Positions 17,938-26,496 of a stretch of DNA of 64,000 nt are shown here, one piece after another. The notes below the pieces were generated by a model. It had not been told where the DNA came from. It searched no databases and saw only the letters and a program-made list of their open reading frames with translations. This DNA comes from Rhodobacterales bacterium HKCCE2091 (GTDB lineage Bacteria; Pseudomonadota; Alphaproteobacteria; Rhodobacterales; Rhodobacteraceae). Made by a program: the position numbers and the translations under genes. Position 1 is the first letter of the stretch. Each line of letters starts with the position of its first letter. The stretch covers positions 41,123 through 105,122 of the forward strand of contig WVSL01000014.1 in NCBI GenBank assembly GCA_015689685.1, in the 5' to 3' direction.

Positions 17938-18420
17938 TCATGTCAGGCCCAGTCGTTCCTCCAGCGCGGCGGCGAGGTCCTTCTCGGAGAAGTCGGGAGT
18001 GATCGCGACACCATCGAGATCCGCGATCGCCGCGCGGATTTCGTCGTCGATCGGAGAGATGAACCCGTTTTCGCTGGTCGCCGGAACGAATGTCCTGCCC
18101 ATGAAGTTGCCACGGAGCTCTCCAAGCAGCTGGAGCTGGCGTCCGTTGTTGCTGTCGGCGAGCACAACACGATTGTTGACGCTCACTCTCACGTAGGGGG
18201 CCGGCGCGTCGCTGGCGGGACGCGCCTTGAGATCGTGGATGATGAGCCCGTCGGGCTTGGGTTCCTCGCGCCGCGCGGCCTGTTCGGCACGCATCCTCGA
18301 GAAACCGCCGTTGCTGATCTGATCGGCAAGCCTGCGGATGACCGGAGCATTCTCCGAGATCAGTCGTTTGGCGCGCACATCCTCCTGCCGCGCGCCGTCG
18401 CGTTTCGAGAATATGTCCAT
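17938..18420 (-). CDS. Unknown protein preceding the sigma-54 activator
   Basis: 160 residues, not recognised. Predicted soluble with no signal peptide; the N-terminal third is charged and helical (MDIFSKRDGARQEDVRAKRL), the middle has VRVSVNNRVVLADSNNGRQLQLLGELRG resembling a small beta domain. The start at 18420 has a strong GGAGGGAGG site; a Met 11 codons upstream does not. It lies 37 bases before the activator on the same strand, so co-expression with it is likely. Confidence 0.75.
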   Translation of the reverse strand: MDIFSKRDGARQEDVRAKRLISENAPVIRRLADQISNGGFSRMRAEQAARREEPKPDGLIIHDLKARPASDAPAPYVRVSVNNRVVLADSNNGRQLQLLGELRGNFMGRTFVPATSENGFISPIDDEIRAAIADLDGVAITPDFSEKDLAAALEERLGLT

Positions 18421-18622
18421 ATTCTCAGCCTCCCTCCGAGTTGAAGTTATCAAGTTGTTACGTGCATTGCCACGACAAAGCGCCGGCTCCGCGTGGCGCG
18501 GAATTGGTTAAGTGCGTGAACAGATTGACTTTCCCTGCGGGTTAGCCGACCGATTCCGCGCGTGTTTCCATCGCTCTAGCTGTCGGGCGCTGCGGCCCGC
18601 GCCGCCGGACGCGGGCGGGCGG

Positions 18623-19018
18623 TCACTTGTAGCGGCCCCCGCGTTCCAGCACCTCGATCTGGTAGCCGTCGGGATCCTGCACGAAGAAGAACCGCGCCAG
18701 CGTTTCGCCGTCATGCTTGAAGTCGACGATGTTGCGCGGTTCGAAGCCCGCGGCGACGAAGCGCGCGTGCTCGGCATCCAGGTCGGTGACGCTGACGGCG
18801 AGATGGCCGTAGCCGTCGCCCAGGTCGTAGGGTTCGGTCCGGTCCTTGTTGACGGTCAGTTCGACTTCGAACGGGGTCTCGTCGCCCCAGAGGTAGATCA
18901 GGGTGAAGGACTCGAAGTCGAGCCGCTCGACATGGGTCAGTCCGAACGCCTCGCGGTAGAAGGCTTCGGAGCGCGCGCCGTCGAGGACGCGGATCATCGA
19001 GTGGATTGCCTTGGCCAT
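18623..19018 (-). CDS. VOC/glyoxalase I-like metalloprotein
   Basis: 131 residues, a vicinal oxygen chelate protein. The four metal ligands of glyoxalase I are all placeable: His6, a Glu in PFEVELT, a His in GYGHLAVSV and a Glu in QIEVLER. It probably isomerises glutathione adducts of 2-oxoaldehydes such as methylglyoxal. That would fit acetol or methylglyoxal formation during propane or acetone oxidation by the neighbouring oxygenase; this link is inference. Confidence 0.88.
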   Translation of the reverse strand: MAKAIHSMIRVLDGARSEAFYREAFGLTHVERLDFESFTLIYLWGDETPFEVELTVNKDRTEPYDLGDGYGHLAVSVTDLDAEHARFVAAGFEPRNIVDFKHDGETLARFFFVQDPDGYQIEVLERGGRYK

Positions 19019-19048
19019 GTCGGTCCTCGTGTCGTTTCGGGGCAGGGG

Positions 19049-19085
19049 CCCCGCGGCCTCCGACTGGGACAGGGGCCGCGGGGCA
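19049..19085 (-). terminator. Large hairpin after the alcohol dehydrogenase gene
   Basis: Perfect 11-base-pair inverted repeat (GCCCCGCGGCC / GGCCGCGGGGC) with a 15-base loop, between adh and the VOC gene on the minus strand. No T-run follows. It probably ends or attenuates the main prm transcript. Confidence 0.5.
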
Positions 19086-19135
19086 TCGTCGGGCGGGACG
19101 GGAAACCCGCTACCGACAGGGAGGTCCGGCCGGGA

Positions 19136-20179
19136 TCAGGGGACGATGACGCCCCGCCCGGTGAACTTGCGGTTCTTGAAGTCGGAGATCGCGGTGTTGA
19201 TGTCGCTGAGCTTGTACTCGGTCTGGTGCATCTTCACCTTGCCGTCGGCGTTCATCTCCATCAACTCCACCAGTTCGATGTAGTCGCCCACGAGGCTGCC
19301 GCCGATCTTGATCTCGCGCGCCACCAGTTCCAGCGTCGGGATCTCCACCGTGCCGCCGTAGCCGATCATGATCAGCTCGCCGCCCTGGCGGAGCAGCTTC
19401 CAGCACAGGTTCTCGGTGCCGTGTTCGCCGACGAAGTCGATCACGACGTGGGCGCCGCCGCCGGTCAGGTCCGCGACCTCCTCGATCAGGTTGTCGCCGC
19501 CGTCGAGGACTATGTCCGCGCCGAGCTCCTTCGCCAGCTGCCGGGCGGCCGGTTCCCTGTCGACCGCGATCACCCGCGCGCCGCTCGTGTGCTTGAGCAC
19601 CTGGAGCGCGATGTGCCCGAGCCCGCCGATCCCGAGCAACAGGACGTAGCCGCCGGGATTGAGCAGCTTCGCCGCCTTCTTCGCGGCGCGGTAGGCGGTG
19701 ATGCCGGCATCTGCCATCGGCGCGACCTGAAGCGGCGTGATCCCGGTGTTCAGCTTGATGACCGACTGCTCGCTGGTCTTGAAGTACTCCGCGAAGCCGC
19801 CGTCGAGGCCGAGGCCGGGGAACAGGCCGTGGTCGCAGTACATGTCATGGCCGTAGCGGCAGTTGAGGCAGATGCCGCAGCTCCGGAACGGGTGGCAGAT
19901 CACCGCGTCGCCGGGCTTCACCGAGGTCACGGCGCTGCCGACGTCCTCGACCCAACCGGCGTTCTCGTGGCCCATGATGTAGGGCAGGAGCGAGCCTTCG
20001 CCGTCCATGATGTCCTTCCAGACACCTTCGATGATGTGCAGGTCGGTGCGGCACAGGCCGGCCGCACCGACCTTGACGATCACCTCGTTCGGGGCCGTGA
20101 TCATGGGGGGACGGACGTCTTCGATCTTCAGCTCCACGTTCATCGCGGGATCGTATTCGTATAGTCTTGCAGCCTTCAT
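19136..20179 (-). CDS. Zinc-dependent alcohol dehydrogenase of the prm cluster
   Basis: 347 residues, medium-chain dehydrogenase. Catalytic zinc ligands are Cys43 and His71, with Asp157 in the place often held by a third Cys; structural zinc cysteines are 101, 104, 107 and 115 (CGICLNCRYGHDMYC). Rossmann motif LLGIGGLGHIALQV. An adh at this position in mycobacterial mim and actinobacterial prm clusters oxidises the secondary alcohol made by the oxygenase, so 2-propanol to acetone is the expected reaction. Last of the eight collinear prm operon genes. Confidence 0.9.
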   Translation of the reverse strand: MKAARLYEYDPAMNVELKIEDVRPPMITAPNEVIVKVGAAGLCRTDLHIIEGVWKDIMDGEGSLLPYIMGHENAGWVEDVGSAVTSVKPGDAVICHPFRSCGICLNCRYGHDMYCDHGLFPGLGLDGGFAEYFKTSEQSVIKLNTGITPLQVAPMADAGITAYRAAKKAAKLLNPGGYVLLLGIGGLGHIALQVLKHTSGARVIAVDREPAARQLAKELGADIVLDGGDNLIEEVADLTGGGAHVVIDFVGEHGTENLCWKLLRQGGELIMIGYGGTVEIPTLELVAREIKIGGSLVGDYIELVELMEMNADGKVKMHQTEYKLSDINTAISDFKNRKFTGRGVIVP

Positions 20180-20245
20180 CGGGCGTTCTCCTCTGGGCAG
20201 GGACCGGCCGCGCGCCCCATCCGGCGGCGCGACCGGCGCGTGTGG

Positions 20246-21877
20246 TTACTGGCGTCCGAGACGTTCCGCGCCGCCGCCGAGCGCGGGGCCCTCGGTGGGA
20301 TCGGCCTCGCCTTCCTCGAGGTCTCCGACGAGGGTCTCGGTGGTCAGGATCAGGGTGGCGACCGACGCGGCGTTGACGAGCGCGCTGGCCGGAACGCGGG
20401 CGGGGTCTATGATCCCGGCCTCGAACATGTCGGCGTAGTTGCCCGCGGCGGCGTCGTAGCCCTGACCCGCGGCGCCCCCGGCGACCTTCTCGACCACGGT
20501 CTCGGCGTCCGCGCCGGCATTGGTCGCGATCCGCCAGACCGGCTGCGTGAGCACCGAGCGGACCAGCGCGATGCCCTTGCCGACGTCCCCCATCGCGGTG
20601 AGGTTGTCGAGCACCGGCGCCACCTGCGCGAGGGCGGTGCCGCCGCCGGCGACCACGCCGTCCTCGGCCGCCGCGCGGACGGCGCAGAGCGCGTCCTCGA
20701 TCAGCTGGATCTTGCGCTTCTGTTCGACCGGGGTGAAGCCGCCGGCGTAGATGATCGCGCTGCCGCCCGAGAGTTTCGCCAGCCGCTCGCGCAGCTTGTC
20801 CTGCTCGATGTTCGGCGGGGCGACGTCGTACATGCGCTGCACCTGGTTGCGGCGCGCGACAACCGCGGCCGGATCGCCCTCGCCCCGGAGGACGCTGGTG
20901 GTCGAGGCCGTCGCACGCACCATCTCGGCCCCGCCGAGCTGGTCGCGGGTCACGTTCTCCAGCTTCTTGCCGAGGTCGCGGGCGAGGACCTGGCCGCCGG
21001 TGATGATCGCGAGGTCGTCCATCATCGCCGTGCGCCAATGGCCGTATTCCGGTGGGTGGACGACGAGGAACCTGCCGGCGCCGCCCTGGTCGAGCAGTCG
21101 CACCACCACGTCGGGCGCGATTTCCTCCGCGATGATCAGGAGCGGACGGTTCTCGCCGTCGGCGATCGCGATCGCCGCGTCAAGCATGGAGGGATGAAGG
21201 ATCTTCTGGTCCGTCATCAGGATCAGCGGATTGCGCAGCACCGCTTCCATGTGCTCGCGGTCGGTGACCATGTGATGCGAGATGTAGCCGCGCTCGAACG
21301 ACATGCCCTCCATCACCTCCATCGTGGTCTCGATGGTGACGCCGAAATCGGCCGAGATGACGCCCTCGCGCCCGACCCGCCCGTAGGCCTCGGCCACGAG
21401 GTCGCCGAGTTCGGGATCGGTGGCGGAGACGCGGGCGACGGCCTTGAGGTATTCGGGGTTGGACTCGCAATCGCGCGAGCTTTCGTCGATGGCCGCGATC
21501 ACGCGCTCCACCGCCATCTCGATGCCGCGGCAGAGATCGACCGGGCGGACGCCGTTGTCGGTCAGCGCGACGCCCTTCTGGATCAGCGCGTTGGCCAGCA
21601 CGATCGCGGTCGTGGTGCCGTCGCCCGCGACCTCGTTGGTCTGCATCGAGACCTCGCGGACGACCTGCGCCCCCATGTTCTCGAAGCGGTCGGTCAGTTC
21701 GATTTCTGACGCGATCGACACGCCGTCGCGGGTGACGAGCGGGGTGCCGACCGGGCGGTCGACCATCGCGTTGAGGCCCTTCGGCCCGAGGGTCGGTTCG
21801 ACCGCCGCGGCGAGGCGCGCGACGCCCCGGGCGAGGGCCTTGCGGGCGAGTTTCCCGTGGACGAGCAGTTTAGCCAT
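20246..21877 (-). CDS. Dedicated GroEL-like chaperonin (MimG type)
   Basis: 543 residues. A divergent Hsp60: ATP-site motifs GDGTTTAIVLAN (catalytic Asp86) and EDGVVAGGG are kept, but the C-terminal tail is an acidic and alanine/glycine stretch with no GGM repeats, and no groES gene is nearby. In mycobacteria the orthologous MimG is needed to fold the oxygenase large subunit, so this one very likely serves PrmA. Start at 21877 (MAKLLVHGK) because the GGAGGA site lies directly upstream; a GTG five codons earlier would overlap that site. Confidence 0.93.
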   Translation of the reverse strand: MAKLLVHGKLARKALARGVARLAAAVEPTLGPKGLNAMVDRPVGTPLVTRDGVSIASEIELTDRFENMGAQVVREVSMQTNEVAGDGTTTAIVLANALIQKGVALTDNGVRPVDLCRGIEMAVERVIAAIDESSRDCESNPEYLKAVARVSATDPELGDLVAEAYGRVGREGVISADFGVTIETTMEVMEGMSFERGYISHHMVTDREHMEAVLRNPLILMTDQKILHPSMLDAAIAIADGENRPLLIIAEEIAPDVVVRLLDQGGAGRFLVVHPPEYGHWRTAMMDDLAIITGGQVLARDLGKKLENVTRDQLGGAEMVRATASTTSVLRGEGDPAAVVARRNQVQRMYDVAPPNIEQDKLRERLAKLSGGSAIIYAGGFTPVEQKRKIQLIEDALCAVRAAAEDGVVAGGGTALAQVAPVLDNLTAMGDVGKGIALVRSVLTQPVWRIATNAGADAETVVEKVAGGAAGQGYDAAAGNYADMFEAGIIDPARVPASALVNAASVATLILTTETLVGDLEEGEADPTEGPALGGGAERLGRQ

Positions 21878-21943
21878 GTCTTCCTCCTTCACCGCGCAGG
21901 GGTTCTGCGGGTGCCTCCTGGACTTGCATTGCGTTTGGTCGGG

Positions 21944-22747
21944 TTATCCGGTTGCCGCGGATCTCCCTTTCGGTGGAACGCGGCCGGCGATGAAATCCAC
22001 GAGCGTGGGTCCATCCGGCCCGATCTCGACCTCCTTGTAGCGGGCCGAGGCCAGCCCCCGGCACAGAGCCCCGTTGAACTCCATGTTGATCCGGGTGCCG
22101 CGGAGACGTTCGAGGTGCCGGGCCAGGGCCGCGGGGTCGATGCGCTGCTTGTCCCAGGTCGGAAATGCCGGATCATCCGGGTGTTCCGCCAAACCCTGCG
22201 ACACCAGCAGCGCCCGGTACCGGGGCTTCTGACGCGTCTCCTCCTCGCCGGTGAACGCGAGCCGGTCGAAGTCGCCGAGCGTCATGCCGACGATCTGCTC
22301 CGCCGTGAGCCCGCGTTCCTGCAGCGCCAGGAGCATGACCTCCTGCCGCCGGTCGAAGGCCTTGGCCTCGAACTTCGCCGTCACCTCGTCGAGATCGGCG
22401 CCGTCGCAGTACTTGGCGAAGACCTCTCCGAAGGCCCGGCCGCTGTTGACGCCCTCGTTGACTTCGTCGCCGAAGCAATGGTCGTGAAGCGTCACGGTCA
22501 GGCCGCGGACCCAGGGCAGGGCCGAGACCTCGCGCCTGATGCCGAAGGCCATCAGGAACGCGAAGTTCGGCGAGCACCAGTAGGTGGGAAGCCGGAACCC
22601 GACTTCCACCCGCCCGGAGTCGACGATCTCCAGGTGCTCGACGAAGCCCATCTCGGTGATGGGTTCGTCGAGCTCCGGATCGGTCACCAGTTCGAGGCGT
22701 TCCCAGACGTCGCTTTCGAGGTCGGCCCTGATGATGTCCGTCAGCAT
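21944..22747 (-). CDS. DUF59 (MIP18-like) protein of the prm cluster
   Basis: 267 residues. The N-terminal 100 residues are a DUF59 domain (ERLELVTDPELDEPITEMGFV, then a Cys in LPTYWCSPNFAF and GLTVTLHDHC), related to iron-sulfur or iron delivery factors such as SufT and PaaD. The remainder is specific to oxygenase clusters. The fixed position between amidohydrolase and chaperonin genes in prm/mim operons suggests it helps mature the diiron or 2Fe-2S centres; not proven. Four bases from the upstream stop. Confidence 0.85.
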   Translation of the reverse strand: MLTDIIRADLESDVWERLELVTDPELDEPITEMGFVEHLEIVDSGRVEVGFRLPTYWCSPNFAFLMAFGIRREVSALPWVRGLTVTLHDHCFGDEVNEGVNSGRAFGEVFAKYCDGADLDEVTAKFEAKAFDRRQEVMLLALQERGLTAEQIVGMTLGDFDRLAFTGEEETRQKPRYRALLVSQGLAEHPDDPAFPTWDKQRIDPAALARHLERLRGTRINMEFNGALCRGLASARYKEVEIGPDGPTLVDFIAGRVPPKGRSAATG

Positions 22748-22751
22748 CGCC

Positions 22752-23774
22752 TCACTCCGCCGCGATCTGCACCGGCGCGCCAGCGAGCTGCTTCTTCTTC
22801 GCCTCGACGTCGACGCCGTAGAGCCGGGCCGCGTTCAGGCCAAGGATCTTCTCCTTGATCTCGTCGGTCAGCTGCACGCCGCGTTCCTTGGCGATGTCCT
22901 CGGGGATCTCGAAGTTCCAGAACCGGTCGACCAGCCACTGGGGCGTCCAGATCGCGTAGTCAGAGCCGAACAGGATCTTGTCCTCGCCGACCCAGAACAG
23001 GAGCTCCGCCATCACCTCGGCGAAGTAGCGGGGCCGGGTGTGGATGAAGGGCAGCGCGACGGCGAGCCCGCCGTAGACGTTGGTTTCCTGCACCGCGATC
23101 CAGCAGAAGTCGTCGAGCCGCGGCAGGCCGCAATGCTCGATGATCCAGTTGAGGTTCTGGAAGTCGGTGGCGGCGTAGTCCACGTCATGGACGTCGAAGG
23201 CGTCCTTGTTGAGCGGGATGATCGTCGGGCCCTTGTGGACGTGGATGTTCCGGATCCCGAGCTTGTCGCAGAGCTCGAAGCACTTGTAGGCCGCGGGATC
23301 GTTCAGCGACCAGCCCTTGCTGTCGCCGTTCCACTCGGCCGTGTACATCTTCACGCCCTGGATGTCGTAGGTTTCCTTCATGTAGTGGATGTATTCCAGC
23401 GCCTTCTCGCCGTCGCGCGGGTCGAACGAGCCGTTGACGATGAACCGCTCCGGATGTCGCTTGGCCATCTGGGTCGACCGCTCGATGCAGCCGAAGCCGG
23501 TCTTGTAGAAGTCGCCGAGCACGGTGGTCTGGATGATCGCCATGTCGTCGGGGCCGTCGACGAAGAGATCGCGGTAGACGTCGTCCTCCGAGTACTTCTC
23601 GAACTTCGACTTCTCCCACAGCTCCTCGGGCGGGCTGAGGTTGGCGTGGTAGGCGTAGAAGCAGTCGATGAACTGCTTGCCGTGGATGTTCGACTGGTTC
23701 TCGGGGCTGCCGTCCCAGAAATGGGTGTGGCCGTCGATCACGAAGATCTCCCTGCCGTCGGGTGTCTTGTACAT
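22752..23774 (-). CDS. Amidohydrolase-family protein of the prm cluster
   Basis: 340 residues, amidohydrolase-2 type TIM barrel: metal ligands in IDGHTHFWDG, a catalytic His in RNIHVHKGPTI, IIEHCGLPRLDD and the final Asp in ILFGSDYAIWTPQ. A close relative sits directly after mimD/prmD in characterised clusters, where it is needed for full activity by an unclear mechanism. Start at 23774 (MYKTPDG) with a GGGAGG site. It begins after a hairpin that separates it from prmD. Confidence 0.88.
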   Translation of the reverse strand: MYKTPDGREIFVIDGHTHFWDGSPENQSNIHGKQFIDCFYAYHANLSPPEELWEKSKFEKYSEDDVYRDLFVDGPDDMAIIQTTVLGDFYKTGFGCIERSTQMAKRHPERFIVNGSFDPRDGEKALEYIHYMKETYDIQGVKMYTAEWNGDSKGWSLNDPAAYKCFELCDKLGIRNIHVHKGPTIIPLNKDAFDVHDVDYAATDFQNLNWIIEHCGLPRLDDFCWIAVQETNVYGGLAVALPFIHTRPRYFAEVMAELLFWVGEDKILFGSDYAIWTPQWLVDRFWNFEIPEDIAKERGVQLTDEIKEKILGLNAARLYGVDVEAKKKQLAGAPVQIAAE

Positions 23775-23809
23775 TTGGATGCCTCCCTGGCTTCGATGTC
23801 TGAGAGAGA

Positions 23810-23836
23810 TCCGGGGGCGGGCGGTCCGCCCCCGGA
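23810..23836 (-). other. Strong hairpin between prmD and the amidohydrolase gene
   Basis: Perfect 11-base-pair stem TCCGGGGGCGG / CCGCCCCCGGA with a five-base loop. In the operon direction there is no T-run after it, so read-through with processing or partial attenuation is expected. It lies exactly at the border between the four oxygenase genes and the accessory genes. Confidence 0.6.
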
Positions 23837-23856
23837 AAATCACCGGTGCGGAACCG

Positions 23857-24228
23857 TCAGATGTATTCCATCACGTCATCCATGTTCCCGAACAGGATGA
23901 CGGTGTTGTCGTCGACGCGGACCATCCGGCCGTAGTGCGTCGAGGTGTTCACCTCGAAGATCTCGGCGGTCATGTCGCGGCCGAGATACTCGCTGATCTC
24001 GTCCATCTTGAAGACCAGCTTGCCCTTGCCGTCGATCCGGATCAGGGCCGGGTTGTAGGTGACGGTGACGTTCGGGTCCTTCTCTTCCATGAACTCGGCG
24101 ATGGCCCGGGCCTCGACGCTGTCGTTCATGGTGACACCGCATTCATCCGAGATCGTCTGCTCGAACTTGATGTCCTTCATGGACTTGAAGATGTTCTTCT
24201 GTGTCGCGCTGCGCGATACTGTAGACAT
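23857..24228 (-). CDS. prmD: Propane monooxygenase coupling (effector) protein
   Basis: 123 residues, MmoB/DmpM family. The core is DECGVTMNDSVEARAIAEFM and VTVTYNPALIRIDGKGKLVF, with no metal ligands, as expected for the small regulatory protein that binds the hydroxylase and gates substrate access. Start at 24228 with a GGGAGA site, giving the normal family length with a short N-terminal tail. Confidence 0.93.
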   Translation of the reverse strand: MSTVSRSATQKNIFKSMKDIKFEQTISDECGVTMNDSVEARAIAEFMEEKDPNVTVTYNPALIRIDGKGKLVFKMDEISEYLGRDMTAEIFEVNTSTHYGRMVRVDDNTVILFGNMDDVMEYI

Positions 24229-24245
24229 TTCGACTTCTCCCTCGA

Positions 24246-25310
24246 TTAACGGCTGAGCCCGAGCTCGCCCAGGATCTGGGCGAAGCGCTCGTGCGACACG
24301 GTCTTGACCTGTTCGAACGACACCGGCTTGGAGTGCGGCTGCGACCAGATCGGCTGAAGCGCGGCCGCGGCCTTGTCGGCGAGGTCGGCGTGCTTCGAGA
24401 GCCATGCCTGGAACACCGCGCGGTTTTCCTTGGCGTGGGTCTCGTCGTTCACGAGCAGGTAGATCAGGTCGATCGTGTTCGCGAGGTTGCGCTCGTAGTC
24501 GGCCTCGGCCGCCGAGATCACCGGGGGCGTGACGAAGTCGTTGTTCGCCGCCGCCGCCTGCATCAGGAAGCCGGAGCGGAACAGTTCGCCCACCAGCGGC
24601 TCGAACACGATGTTGATCGCGAAGTACTGCTCGAGGTAGTCGGACGAGCCCATGATGGTCTCGATCGCCTCGCGCGTCGGCTGCCAGATCGGGTCCTCGA
24701 GCCAGGTCTTCTTGCCGAGCTCGTCGTCCCATCCCTCGATGTCCATGCCGATCTCGGCGAGGTAGAGGGTGATGTCCTGGGTCAGGCGCATCTTGTACGA
24801 CGAGTTGGTCAGCGTCGCGTTGTTGATCATCTGGGTGTAGCCGTAGCGCTGCGCCTGCATCAGCGCGGTGCCGAGCCCGAACTCCGCGTGCTTCCACGCG
24901 CCCAGGTGCTTCTGCAGGATCGTCGCCCAGGCCTTGTCGAACGCCGCCGGCGCGCCGGCCTTGCGGGCGTTGGCGATGACGCTCTGGACCATCGTCTCGA
25001 TCTTGGACTGGCGCTGGTAGTGGGTCCGCTCCCATTCCTGGTCGGGGGCGCGGAAGGCGTGCCAGTTGCTCGACTTGATGGCGGTGTAGTCCTTCTGGTA
25101 GGCGCCGCCGGCCTTGCCGCCCTCGAACTCGATGATCCAGTTCTGGATCAGGTAGCGTTCGGGGTCGGGCTGCACGTCGACGGTGACGTCCTCGTAATGC
25201 GTCGCCCGCCGCCCGCGCGGCTCGAAGTAGTTGTACTTCCGGCTGCTGGAGCCGACGAAGGTCGCGGCGCCTGCCGCGCCCGATCCGACCGAGCTGGAGA
25301 TTGCTGGCAT
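24246..25310 (-). CDS. prmC: Propane monooxygenase hydroxylase small (beta) subunit
   Basis: 354 residues, helical ferritin-like beta subunit of soluble diiron monooxygenases. The family pattern is seen in RRATHYEDVTVDVQPDPERYL, HLGAWKHAEFGLGTALMQAQ and LTQDITLYL. It lacks the paired ExxH motifs, as a non-catalytic subunit should, and packs against PrmA to form the (alpha-beta)2 hydroxylase. 17 bases upstream of prmD. Confidence 0.94.
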   Translation of the reverse strand: MPAISSSVGSGAAGAATFVGSSSRKYNYFEPRGRRATHYEDVTVDVQPDPERYLIQNWIIEFEGGKAGGAYQKDYTAIKSSNWHAFRAPDQEWERTHYQRQSKIETMVQSVIANARKAGAPAAFDKAWATILQKHLGAWKHAEFGLGTALMQAQRYGYTQMINNATLTNSSYKMRLTQDITLYLAEIGMDIEGWDDELGKKTWLEDPIWQPTREAIETIMGSSDYLEQYFAINIVFEPLVGELFRSGFLMQAAAANNDFVTPPVISAAEADYERNLANTIDLIYLLVNDETHAKENRAVFQAWLSKHADLADKAAAALQPIWSQPHSKPVSFEQVKTVSHERFAQILGELGLSR

Positions 25311-25358
25311 GTCTTGCCTCCCTTGGGTTGTGTCACGTCACTAGCGTTCGGGCCGGTC

Positions 25359-26417
25359 TCAGTGGCCCGAAGAACCGGAAGTGGGCGTGAACTTGTCGTA
25401 GAAGATGCGATCGGTATCGAAGTCGCACATGAACAGGACCGGGGTCAGGGCGTCGATCATCGGCGGCGGGCCGCAGGCGTAGACGTCGCCCTCGCCCTCG
25501 ATCCCGAGCGCCCTCAGCCGGCGGTCGACGCATTCGTGGACGAAGCCGCGTTCGCCGGTCCAGTCGGCGTCGTCGTCGGCGTGGCTGAGGACCGGGATGA
25601 ACTCCACATTCGGATGGGCCTCGGTCAGCGCGGCGATCTCGTCGAGCTTGAACAGGTCGGCCTGCGTGCGCGCGCCGTAGAAGAAGTAGACCGGGCGGTC
25701 CTCGCCGCTGGCGACCTGGTCGTTCAGGATCGACCAGACCGGCGACATGCCGGACCCGGCGCCGACGAGGATCACGGGTCCTTCCCGTTCCTCCCGTCGG
25801 AAGCACATTCCGTAGGGTCCTTCGATGCTGACTTCGGCTCCGGCCCGGATGCCGCCTTCGTCGAGCTCGTTGGAGAACTTCCCGTCTGGGTACTTCTTGA
25901 TGATGAACCCGAGTTTTTGGGTTTCGCTCGGCGGATTTGCCATGGAGAACGAGCGTGTAATCTCCTCCCCCTTTTCGGTCCTGACGGTGATGTCGACATA
26001 TTGGCCCGCCCAGAATTTGATCGGCGAATCCAGCTCGATCCGGACGCTCCGGATGTCGTGGGTCAGCTTCTCGAACTCGACGATCCGGCCGGCGTAGGTC
26101 TTCACCGGGATGGACTTCGACAGGACTTCCTCGTCGTAGTTGAGCAGCTCGATCTCGACGTCGCTGTAGGCCAGCGTCCGGCACATCAGCACGTGGCCGT
26201 CGTCGCGCTCCATGTCGTTCAGCGCGAAGGTGGAATACTTCAGAAGCTCGGTCTCTCCCTCGAGCTGGATGCACTTGCAGGCCGAACACTGGCCTTCCTT
26301 GCAGCCGTGCGGCAGGGCGATCCCCTGGCGGAACGCGGCGTTGAGGATGGTCTCGCCTTCCTCGACCTCGAACTCGACGCCTACCGGTTCCAACCGAACG
26401 GTGTGGACTTCCGTCAT
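25359..26417 (-). CDS. prmB: Propane monooxygenase reductase
   Basis: 352 residues. An N-terminal plant-type 2Fe-2S ferredoxin domain (Cys39, 44, 47, 79) is followed by an FAD-binding barrel (RSFSMAN) and an NAD-binding domain (LVGAGSGMSPVWSIL, ending CGPPPMIDA). It carries electrons from NADH to the hydroxylase. Start at 26417 (MTEVHTVRL) because it follows GGAGGAAGA and matches the family start. Order A (hydroxylase), B (reductase), C, D is the prm/mim order, not the methane monooxygenase order. Confidence 0.94.
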   Translation of the reverse strand: MTEVHTVRLEPVGVEFEVEEGETILNAAFRQGIALPHGCKEGQCSACKCIQLEGETELLKYSTFALNDMERDDGHVLMCRTLAYSDVEIELLNYDEEVLSKSIPVKTYAGRIVEFEKLTHDIRSVRIELDSPIKFWAGQYVDITVRTEKGEEITRSFSMANPPSETQKLGFIIKKYPDGKFSNELDEGGIRAGAEVSIEGPYGMCFRREEREGPVILVGAGSGMSPVWSILNDQVASGEDRPVYFFYGARTQADLFKLDEIAALTEAHPNVEFIPVLSHADDDADWTGERGFVHECVDRRLRALGIEGEGDVYACGPPPMIDALTPVLFMCDFDTDRIFYDKFTPTSGSSGH

Positions 26418-26462
26418 CTCTTCCTCCCTCTCCGGGCCGCGCACCGTGCGCGCGCCCGCGGT

Positions 26463-26486
26463 GCGGGGGCCGGGACCGGCCCCCGC
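26463..26486 (-). other. Hairpin between prmA and prmB
   Basis: Ten-base-pair perfect stem GCGGGGGCCG / CGGCCCCCGC with a four-base loop (GGAC), ten bases after the prmA stop. Likely stabilises or partly ends the prmA message so that hydroxylase exceeds reductase. Confidence 0.55.
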
Positions 26487-26496
26487 GTGCCTGCGG

